Virus record (IMG/VR): IMGVR_UViG_3300042556_001330
Coordinates: 1 to 64,000 of that record
DNA length: 64,000 nt
DNA from: a virus
Strand: one strand, 5' to 3'
The notes below the pieces were generated by a model. The model searched no databases. It saw only the letters and a list, made by a program, of their open reading frames with translations, and was not told the origin of the DNA. A program made the translations under genes and the position numbers. Shown piece by piece: positions 50,001-56,372 of this stretch; the first letter of the stretch is position 1, and each line of letters starts with the position of its first letter.

Positions 50001-51706
50001 CATCCGTAGATAGTAGGTTGGTTAGTTTACAAACAAATTCAACAAATGTTGATACTTCTATTTTAAACTTAAATCAATTTAGTGCAAGTGTAACATCTTC
50101 ATTAGAAAAAATATATCAAACAACATCTTCATTAAATACTACAACTGCAAGTTTATATACTTCGGCATCTTTAATGACGGCATCGATTGTCTCATTAACA
50201 TCATCCGTTGTTGTATTACAAGATTTTAGTGGAAATGTTAATAGTAGATTTACAACTTTAGGAACTTATACTGGTTCAGTCGATAGTAGATTTACAACTT
50301 TAGGAACTTATACGGGTTCGATTGAAACAAGATTGACTCAAATCGGAGTAGTAAGTGGTTCATTGATAACAACTGCATCTAACCACGAACAAAGGTTAGG
50401 ACAATTAGAAAATAAATCTGCAAGTGTAGATACATCTATAACAAATATAAATACATTTACTCAATCGGTTGATGGTAGATTTACAACATTGGCAACATAT
50501 ACTGGTTCTGTCGATACTGATTTAAATAAAATACATGAATCAACTGCAAGTTTAAATTTATTTACTGCAAGTGCATATGTATCATTCTCATTGATGACCG
50601 CTTCAATTGAAGACCACGAAGAAAGAGTTGCTTATTTGGAAGGTATTGGTGGAATTACTGGTGGCAACCCATTAACACCATTGAATCAATTTTCTGCATC
50701 TGCAAAAATTTCAATTGCAAATTTAGAATCATATACATCTTCTGCAAATACAAGATTAGGCCAAATTGAATCATATACATCTTCTGCAAATACAAGATTA
50801 GGCCAAATTGAATCATATACATCTTCTTTAAAGAATGCAATTACTGTAACTGGTACCGATGTATCAATTGCTGGTAACTTAAGTGTATTGGGTACTACAA
50901 CGATAGTTGATACTACGACATTATCGATTAAAGATAATATTATTGAATTAAATTATGGTGCATCTCAAACTACTGCTGGTATTTATGTAAAAGATGCAAC
51001 AGGAACATCAACCACTTCTGGTTCTCTAATTTGGGATTCGGCAAATGGTGCAGATTATTGGAAAGCAGGAAAATTGGGAAGTGAAGCAAAAGTATTGACC
51101 GATGGAATGGGTGTAATTTCTGGGTCGGGTCAATTAACAAACTATGAAACTACGGGTAGAGGAATCGTTTCGGGTTCATCTCAAATAAATGTTGAATCAA
51201 CAACCGGTGATATTACATTAGGAACTAGAACATTTGGTAACTATGTTGCGTCATTGGTTGCGGGTACGGGTGTAATTTTATCTAATAATGGTGGTGAAAC
51301 AGCAACTCCAACAATTGCAATCGGACAAAGTGTTGCAACTTCAGCATCACCAACATTTGCAGGTTTGACTATCAACGGAGCAATTACTGCAACTGGTGAT
51401 ATTACCGCATTCTTCACATCGGATGAAAGATTAAAAGAAAATATTCAACCTATCACGGATGCATTATCAAAAGTAGAAAATATTAGTGGTAATGAGTATG
51501 ATTGGAAAGATGGATTTGAAAATGTTCATAATAAAAAGGGAAATGATGTCGGTGTAATTGCACAAGAAATTCAAAAAATACTTCCACAAGCAGTAATAGA
51601 AAGAGACAATGGATATTTGGCAGTTAATTACGAAAAAATAATTCCACTATTAATTGAATCTATAAAAGAATTATCGGCAAAAATAGATAGATTGGAAAAG
51701 AAATAG
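47030..51706 (+). CDS. Giant tail fibre with beta-helix and S74 chaperone domain (1558 aa)
   Basis: The N-terminus (AAIFQLRRGSGSVSLVDGEL) is an adhesin-type domain. A module at about 80-130 (GGTITIGDTTNDSVIFNADL, YDLGSTSKVYRNIY) recurs in the fibre at 51766. Residues about 180-650 resemble a pectate-lyase-like parallel beta-helix, beginning KRLYVSPEGNDTNTGTQQSP with KTIKAAVESLG, and may be a depolymerase or a structural helix. A coiled-coil shaft of 14-residue units follows (about 800-1260). The C-terminus carries a peptidase S74 intramolecular chaperone: SDERLKENIQPI, then NDVGVIAQEIQKILPQAV. S74 domains trimerise the fibre and cut themselves off at the Ser of the SD-RLK motif. Confidence 0.85.
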   Translation: MAAIFQLRRGSGSVSLVDGELYVNKGIDSLQYAVGDREITLAKLNELNTGTLNLNGGISASGDITASNAYISGNIVLGGTITIGDTTNDSVIFNADLSSSIIPDATSTYDLGSTSKVYRNIYASNISASAFTGSLFGMGDPTSFSTSVDTRLDYLEGPFSTSVDSRMDLLENAMSGSKRLYVSPEGNDTNTGTQQSPFKTIKAAVESLGSAIYTNVKRYTIFVGSGEYTEQNPIVVPPGVSIVGDTLRTVRLTAANPTKDFFHCHDSNYFYGLRFLDLRNPAFAFSFPSSTATGSISAGGIGSIGLVHSMTGYTDGNNQDLGIIIEGPDNSGSIATATANVVGGVITQINVVNAGTNYSANEKPHISIPAPVAQRPVITTSPYVQNCSSITGPFNTSGVKVLQALPYDEATFNIDEQGAGGGIRIDGNLVHPLSPLESFVADAFTQVNQGGPGHLVINKGYAQFVSCFTTFCTYGFKVANGGFANISNSVIDFGKYGLVSKTYFPTTYNTGSSLETKTSQVSGFIIDENGAGYTGSIAGVTISGGGASVQATAEATVNANGSIDEIVLLTGGSGYTSQPSVTIDSPTGPGAIQATTVAGKALITGVTEMLMSLESGSRGVDISSNMILNGVDYLVTDVIDVSGQPNQRRITTYPAPPSITTNDQIKFHQLSNISTGGLVMEYVGSGVTYNALPKFGGVPIRTREINEFAPGRVFYSTVDNIGNLKIGDFFAVNQLTGEVTIDANSFNLSGLNAIGPFRRNGVAVGVVLQEVSNNVTLLNSQGLYGEDTTPTQYAVKEYIDVISQSFDSRVDSLEQTAIDYDGRLDSLEISSASVNSFTSSTNGRLNNLESKSASVDVSISNLHSYTSSLNNAIQLTGSTVSFLGNIVVYGTQSVLNSTNLQIGDNLIYLATASVANIDFGIIGHYNDGTNRHGGVFRSGTDGAWRVFKNYEPEISGTINLTETTFAYADFYANALSASTLSGIGNVTTYSTSVDSRLVSLQTNSTNVDTSILNLNQFSASVTSSLEKIYQTTSSLNTTTASLYTSASLMTASIVSLTSSVVVLQDFSGNVNSRFTTLGTYTGSVDSRFTTLGTYTGSIETRLTQIGVVSGSLITTASNHEQRLGQLENKSASVDTSITNINTFTQSVDGRFTTLATYTGSVDTDLNKIHESTASLNLFTASAYVSFSLMTASIEDHEERVAYLEGIGGITGGNPLTPLNQFSASAKISIANLESYTSSANTRLGQIESYTSSANTRLGQIESYTSSLKNAITVTGTDVSIAGNLSVLGTTTIVDTTTLSIKDNIIELNYGASQTTAGIYVKDATGTSTTSGSLIWDSANGADYWKAGKLGSEAKVLTDGMGVISGSGQLTNYETTGRGIVSGSSQINVESTTGDITLGTRTFGNYVASLVAGTGVILSNNGGETATPTIAIGQSVATSASPTFAGLTINGAITATGDITAFFTSDERLKENIQPITDALSKVENISGNEYDWKDGFENVHNKKGNDVGVIAQEIQKILPQAVIERDNGYLAVNYEKIIPLLIESIKELSAKIDRLEKK
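50243..50326 (+). repeat. 42-bp direct repeat, two copies, in-frame
   Basis: A 42-base unit starting AGTAGATTTACAACTTTAGG occurs at 50243 and 50285 and differs at very few positions. It encodes the 14-residue unit RFTTLGTYTGSVDS, two heptads of the fibre shaft. Confidence 0.85.
50726..50827 (+). repeat. 42-bp direct repeat, two full copies plus partial third, in-frame
   Basis: A 42-base unit starting GAATCATATACATCTTCTGC occurs identically at 50726 and 50768, with an 18-base partial copy at 50810. It encodes ESYTSSANTRLGQI. The identity suggests recent expansion by slippage or recombination. Confidence 0.9.
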
Positions 51707-51715
51707 ATATTTATA
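51706..51715 (+). promoter_or_regulatory. Late-promoter-like element GATATTTATA
   Basis: GATATTTATA begins at the last base of the preceding TAG stop and lies 50 bases before the ATG at 51766. Confidence 0.5.
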
Positions 51716-51765
51716 GAGGTATAATGAATTTATTATACTTTAACTAAAAAAAAGAGTAAACTAAA

Positions 51766-53535
51766 ATGGGACTTAAATTTAGACGCGGTACGACCGCACA
51801 ACAATCCGGTTCATTAGCATTCGGAGAACCATATGTGAATACCACATTGGGAACATTGATAGTAGGTGGACAAAGTGGAGATATCGTATTATCAGCAGGA
51901 GGTACAGGAAGTACCGGAAACTTCGGAGCAATTTCAGGTTCTGGATTAGATATTACCGGAAATGCAAATATTGCGGGTAATTTAACATTGGGTGGTACTA
52001 TTACAATCGGTGATAATTCATCTGATAATGTAGTTGTAAACGCTGATTTAAGTTCTTCAATTATTCCAAACAATGATAACTCATTTGATTTGGGTAGTAC
52101 ATCATTTAGATATAGAGCAATTCATGGTACAAATATACATGGTGCTATAAATGCAACAAATGGTGTAGTTTCCGGTTCATCACAAGTGATTGGAATATTG
52201 GATTCATTAAATACATTTAGTGGTTCTCAATTAACTCAAAATAGTAATTTAGCAACTATCACCGGTTCATTGATTTCAACTGCAAGTTTAAATGTTGGAA
52301 GATTAACTGCAATTGAAGCAGTTAGTGGAACTTTTGCAAGAACCAATTCAACAAATATATTTAACGGAAATCAAACTGTAAGTGGTTCATTATATGTAAC
52401 ACAAGATTTGGTAGTCGGTGGTTCTTCATCGATTCAAAATATTAGTTCTTCTAATTTAGTAATTGGAACGGCATTTGTAACTTTAAATACATCAACTCCA
52501 TCATCTAGATTCGCAGGATTACAAATAATAGATAGTGGTTCATCTGGAGGTTCTGGTTCATTCTTATATGACGCAGTACAAGATGAGTTCATATTTATCC
52601 ACAGAGGAAATGGTACGAACATAACATCATCTCATTTCCTATTAGGTCCTGAAACTTATGATAACTTAGGTAACGAATCTTACTTAACAAATAATAGAGT
52701 ATCAAAAGGAACTGGTAAGGAACATTTGGTTGATTCAAATATTACAGATGATGGTTCATTGATTACATTGGGTTCAAATACAACAATAACCGGTACATTG
52801 GTTGCAAGTGGAACAACATTAGTATCAGGTTCATCTCAAATAAACGCAACTGCAACTACAAACTGGTCAACCGGTATTAAAACAAGATTAGATGCGGAAA
52901 CCGTTGTTTCTGGTTCTAAAACAATTAGTGGTATTACATTGGGTTCTAACTTAGCAACTTTGACAATTGGTACCGGATTAAGTGGAACATCTTATAATGG
53001 TTCAACCGGTGTAACAATTGCAAATACGGGGGTAACTTCAATTACAGCAGGAACGGGTGTAAGTAGAGATAGTGCAACAGGTACAGTAACAATTTCAATA
53101 GGACAAGCAGTAGCAACATCTGATAACGTAAGATTTGCATCTATTGGTGTTGGTATGGCTGCAAGTGGAACATCTGGTAGAATAGACGCAGCAAATGATA
53201 TTGTGGCATTCTCAACTTCGGATGTTCGTTTGAAAGAAAATATCAAACCAATCGAAAATGCATTGGATAAAATTTCTAAGATTAGTGGTAACACATATGA
53301 TTGGAGAGCTGAATTTAAAGATGTTCATGGATACGAAGGAAATGATGTGGGTGTAATTGCACAAGAAGTTGAAGCAGTATTACCACAATTAGTTCAAGAC
53401 AGAGACAATGGATATAAGGCAGTTAAATATGACAAATTAGTTGCATTATTGATTGAAGGTATTAAAGAACAACAAACACAAATACACAATTTAACTTTAG
53501 AAATTGAAAATCTAAAGAAGAACAATAGCTTATAA
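51766..53535 (+). CDS. Tail fibre with S74 chaperone domain (589 aa)
   Basis: The protein starts MGLKFRRGTTAQQSGSLAFG with a short adhesin domain. It then has a module (GGTITIGDNSSDNVVVNADL, NDNSFDLGSTSFRYRAIH) shared with the 1558-residue fibre, and a second module (LVVGGSSSIQNISSSNLVIG, FAGLQIIDSGSSGGSGSFLY) shared with the 957-residue fibre. The last 120 residues are an S74 chaperone: SDVRLKENIKPIENAL and NDVGVIAQEVEAVLPQLV, with a C-terminal coiled coil. It therefore reads as a mosaic of its neighbours and would be proteolytically matured at the SD-RLK site. Confidence 0.85.
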   Translation: MGLKFRRGTTAQQSGSLAFGEPYVNTTLGTLIVGGQSGDIVLSAGGTGSTGNFGAISGSGLDITGNANIAGNLTLGGTITIGDNSSDNVVVNADLSSSIIPNNDNSFDLGSTSFRYRAIHGTNIHGAINATNGVVSGSSQVIGILDSLNTFSGSQLTQNSNLATITGSLISTASLNVGRLTAIEAVSGTFARTNSTNIFNGNQTVSGSLYVTQDLVVGGSSSIQNISSSNLVIGTAFVTLNTSTPSSRFAGLQIIDSGSSGGSGSFLYDAVQDEFIFIHRGNGTNITSSHFLLGPETYDNLGNESYLTNNRVSKGTGKEHLVDSNITDDGSLITLGSNTTITGTLVASGTTLVSGSSQINATATTNWSTGIKTRLDAETVVSGSKTISGITLGSNLATLTIGTGLSGTSYNGSTGVTIANTGVTSITAGTGVSRDSATGTVTISIGQAVATSDNVRFASIGVGMAASGTSGRIDAANDIVAFSTSDVRLKENIKPIENALDKISKISGNTYDWRAEFKDVHGYEGNDVGVIAQEVEAVLPQLVQDRDNGYKAVKYDKLVALLIEGIKEQQTQIHNLTLEIENLKKNNSL

Positions 53536-53537
53536 GA

Positions 53538-54542
53538 ATGTATGATGTATATTATACAACAGGTTTTGGAAATAAAGTAGGTGCTGGTAGTGATGTTTGG
53601 GTGAATAACTTCGTAAAGTATGTTGTTCCTCACTTAAAAGTAAAACCTATCCTACTTATACATAGAAAGAAACCCGATGATTTTGAGGGGGATAACTTCC
53701 CCCTTGAAATTTATTGGCAAGTAGATGATAATGAAAAGTTCGATGAACTTATAGATAATGCTCGGCGAATTCACATACTACACGGACATTATCACCCAAA
53801 TTCAGCCATTCTAAGAAATTTAGATAGAATAGAGAGTTATGTTATGCATAATTCAATAGATATGTCTATGAAAGCCGGTATGTTTTCCGACTCACCGGGA
53901 GTTCAACATTATGGTGCAGATACGGAATGGGAATATTCTATAATAAAATCAGTAAAAAAAAGAATTTGGATTGGTTTATTTAAAACACCAACCCATGCTG
54001 ATTATGATTTTATAGATATTCCAAATTATTACGATTTTCAACATAATTTAGAATTAAGTGATAGTACAAAAGTAGGATTTGCAGCAAGAACGGAAACAAG
54101 AAAAAGAGTTTGGTATTTGGAAAATATAGAATGTTATTTATTCACTACCTTAAAGATTTTGAATAATGTGTGGGAGAAGGGATATGGTGTGAATTTCAAA
54201 CGAGCTAAACGATATATGTTTGATTATGGTAAATTAGATTGGTTTTATCGTTTAGATTGGGGAATTTCACATAGTTGTTTTAATTATGAACCATTTGGAT
54301 ATTCAATATTTCAAGCGGTTGATTATGGAAAACTACCCATATTGAGTAAAGATTGGATGAAAGAATGGGAATATCCATATAGAGCAGAAAGTAAAACGGA
54401 ATTTGAAAATATAGTAAAAGAAATAAAAAATACCGATTACGAAACAAAAAAACAATGGTTTGAAAAATTAAAATCAGAAATGATGATATTTACAAATCGA
54501 AATAAATGGGTAAAAGATTTATTAGATATTTATAATAGTTAA
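53538..54542 (+). CDS. Glycosyltransferase, GT-B/GT4-like
   Basis: The 334-residue protein has a GT-B layout. N-terminal GAGSDVWVNNFVKYVVPHLK is followed by IHILHGHYHPNSAIL. The C-terminal half has SHSCFNYEPFGYSIFQAVDY followed by GKLPILSKDW, which fits the GT4 'E.fG....EA...G.Pvi' nucleotide-sugar site. It is encoded two bases after an S74 fibre and just before the Hint fibre, so the simplest inference is that it glycosylates fibre proteins, which are Ser/Thr-rich. It could instead modify the host surface to block superinfection. The 3' end of the gene contains a GATATTTATA element. Confidence 0.72.
   Translation: MYDVYYTTGFGNKVGAGSDVWVNNFVKYVVPHLKVKPILLIHRKKPDDFEGDNFPLEIYWQVDDNEKFDELIDNARRIHILHGHYHPNSAILRNLDRIESYVMHNSIDMSMKAGMFSDSPGVQHYGADTEWEYSIIKSVKKRIWIGLFKTPTHADYDFIDIPNYYDFQHNLELSDSTKVGFAARTETRKRVWYLENIECYLFTTLKILNNVWEKGYGVNFKRAKRYMFDYGKLDWFYRLDWGISHSCFNYEPFGYSIFQAVDYGKLPILSKDWMKEWEYPYRAESKTEFENIVKEIKNTDYETKKQWFEKLKSEMMIFTNRNKWVKDLLDIYNS
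54525..54534 (+). promoter_or_regulatory. Late-promoter-like element inside the glycosyltransferase 3' end
   Basis: GATATTTATA overlaps the last codons of the glycosyltransferase gene and lies 19 bases before the ATG at 54554, the same distance as at 47001. Its retention within coding sequence supports a function. Confidence 0.5.
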
Positions 54543-54553
54543 AACAAAAAAAT

Positions 54554-56305
54554 ATGGCATTATTTAACAAGAGATTAAGTGAATTATATAGAGCTGTGAG
54601 TGGTTCGAGTAGAACTTCACAGGCAGTATCAATTAGTGGTTTGGCAGGTGGTGGTTCAAATCTATCATTTAGTGGATTCTCATTTGATTCTGCATCTGCA
54701 ACATTACCATTTACATATATTGTAGAAAACACAACAGAAAATGTAGTATTTTCATTTACTAGTGCTGGTACATTATTTAATAATAAAGTTAAAGATGTTA
54801 GTAACAATTATCAATTTAGTATTACTCCTGGTGATGGAGCTATAACATTTGGAACAAATACAAATGGTAATGATGGTGTTAAAGCATCAACTACTAAAAT
54901 CGGAGTTACAAATATTTCAAATGGAGTATATGGTGGAAACACTGCATATCTATTAGCAGCTTCCTATAATGATGGTGGTTGGTCATCAAATCAAGATGGT
55001 TTCAACAGAGTCTTTTCAAAAGAAATTTATAATGTTGATTCGTACAACACAATAAATTCGGATTCACTTTGTGTTGATATAAACACTTTAATTTTATTAT
55101 CTGATGGTAGTGAAGTATCGGCTGAAGACTTATATATTGGTGATGTAATTAAAACATATGTACCAACAGATATGCCTACTTGGTTACCAGAAAACGATAC
55201 CGAAGACTGGTATTGGTGGTATCAAACGGGTTCATCTGGAGAAATAGTAGATGCAGAGATTACTAATATTTATTATTCATTTGTTGATTCGTATATTTCT
55301 ATCAATGATGATTTATTAAAATGTACTCATGCACATCCATTATTTATTTTTGATAATGAAACCTCTACTTATCAATTTGTAAGAGCAGAAGATATCACTA
55401 TTGGTGACAAATTGATTAAATATAATAAGACAACTTTTGAAATGGAAGAAATCGAAGTTGTTAATATTGAAACTAAAAACGAAACATTAGAAATTGCAAC
55501 AATTACAGTAGATGTAGCACACACATATTTATCTAATGGATTTGTATCACATAATAAAGGTAGTAATACAGTTGGAGCAATACCATCCGCAAACTTAGTT
55601 TGTTATTTAGATGCAGAAAAAACACAATCATACGCTGCCGCAAACTCATTAGTTTGGCATGATTTAACAGGTAGAGCTACCGGATTTAATGTTAAACCAG
55701 CTCTTAGTGGTGGTGGTTCGGCATTTCCAACATTTACAAATACCACACCTAAACACTTAACATTTTTTGGAAATGGTAACACTGCATGGAAAGATAATAC
55801 AATCTACCCTGGAACAGGAGTAGGCCTAACGAATTTTAGTTTAACCGCTAATGGAGGAGTGACGGTAGTTTGGTGGCAATTTGGAAACGCATCACTTTTT
55901 GCAGGTATTATGAACATAGAGGATAATGTAAGTAAAGCTTTTAGAGTATCGTGGAACCCCAATGGTGCAAGTAATGGTTCACTTAGAATTAAGCTTCCTA
56001 GTGGCCCAACTAGATACACAACTAGTAACATATTTTCTAATATTAGTACTAGTTGGAATATGTATGCATTTTCTGTAATTGGACAAACCGGATATGTTTA
56101 TAGAGATGGTTCATTGGTGGACACCGTAGCGGGGAATTTAAGTGATTTTGAAGCATTGACTGCAGCAAGAGCCTCGTTTGGTGGAGCTGCATCATCGGAT
56201 TCACCAGGAATAAGACTTGCAGCATTATTATATTATACGAGAGGTTTGAGTGGAACAGAAATTTCAAATATCTACAATAATATGAGAAGTAGGTTTGGTA
56301 AATAG
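54554..56305 (+). CDS. Adhesin with internal Hint (intein-like) domain and C-terminal LamG lectin
   Basis: The 583-residue protein has three parts. Residues 1-172 are a beta domain (ALFNKRLSELYRAVSGSSRT at the start) with an Ig-like or tail-protein look. Residues 173-334 are a Hint domain. Block A starts at Cys173 (LCVDINTLILLSDGSE, LYIGDVI), block B is CTHAHPLF with the T-x-x-H motif, and the end is VDVAHTYLSNGFVSHN, with the His-Asn pair at 333-334. The residue after Asn is Lys335, not Cys, Ser or Thr, so complete splicing is unlikely. Residues about 345-583 are a LamG lectin related to the four other copies (CYLDAEKTQSYAAANSLVWH, LAALLYYTRGLSGTEISNIY). Hint autocleavage could release the lectin or attach it elsewhere. 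Confidence 0.85.
   Translation: MALFNKRLSELYRAVSGSSRTSQAVSISGLAGGGSNLSFSGFSFDSASATLPFTYIVENTTENVVFSFTSAGTLFNNKVKDVSNNYQFSITPGDGAITFGTNTNGNDGVKASTTKIGVTNISNGVYGGNTAYLLAASYNDGGWSSNQDGFNRVFSKEIYNVDSYNTINSDSLCVDINTLILLSDGSEVSAEDLYIGDVIKTYVPTDMPTWLPENDTEDWYWWYQTGSSGEIVDAEITNIYYSFVDSYISINDDLLKCTHAHPLFIFDNETSTYQFVRAEDITIGDKLIKYNKTTFEMEEIEVVNIETKNETLEIATITVDVAHTYLSNGFVSHNKGSNTVGAIPSANLVCYLDAEKTQSYAAANSLVWHDLTGRATGFNVKPALSGGGSAFPTFTNTTPKHLTFFGNGNTAWKDNTIYPGTGVGLTNFSLTANGGVTVVWWQFGNASLFAGIMNIEDNVSKAFRVSWNPNGASNGSLRIKLPSGPTRYTTSNIFSNISTSWNMYAFSVIGQTGYVYRDGSLVDTVAGNLSDFEALTAARASFGGAASSDSPGIRLAALLYYTRGLSGTEISNIYNNMRSRFGK
55070..55555 (+). other. Hint/bacterial-intein-like domain coding segment
   Basis: Codons from Cys173 to Asn334 encode a 162-residue mini-intein-size domain without an endonuclease. 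Blocks A, B, F and G are recognisable. The +1 position is Lys, as in B-type bacterial intein-like domains, which favour cleavage over splicing. Confidence 0.8.
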
Positions 56306-56327
56306 TTAATGTTTTGAATTAAAATAT

Positions 56328-56337
56328 TATATTTATA
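56328..56337 (+). promoter_or_regulatory. Late-promoter-like element TATATTTATA
   Basis: TATATTTATA lies in the 67-base gap before the sheath gene, 35 bases before the ATG at 56373. Confidence 0.55.
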
Positions 56338-56372
56338 TTGAGAATTACTAAATTTAAATTAAAACATATAAA

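Noticed and set aside
50726-50827. Short direct repeats that could be read as a CRISPR array
   Set aside because: The units are contiguous, in frame, without spacers, and encode a heptad-type fibre shaft.
55070-55555. A fully splicing intein
   Set aside because: The residue after the terminal His-Asn is Lys rather than Cys, Ser or Thr, and there is no endonuclease. An intein-like cleaving domain fits better.
30608-56305. Diversity-generating retroelement acting on the lectin or fibre genes
   Set aside because: No reverse transcriptase or template/variable repeat pair was seen in the window; the repeats are modular and in frame.
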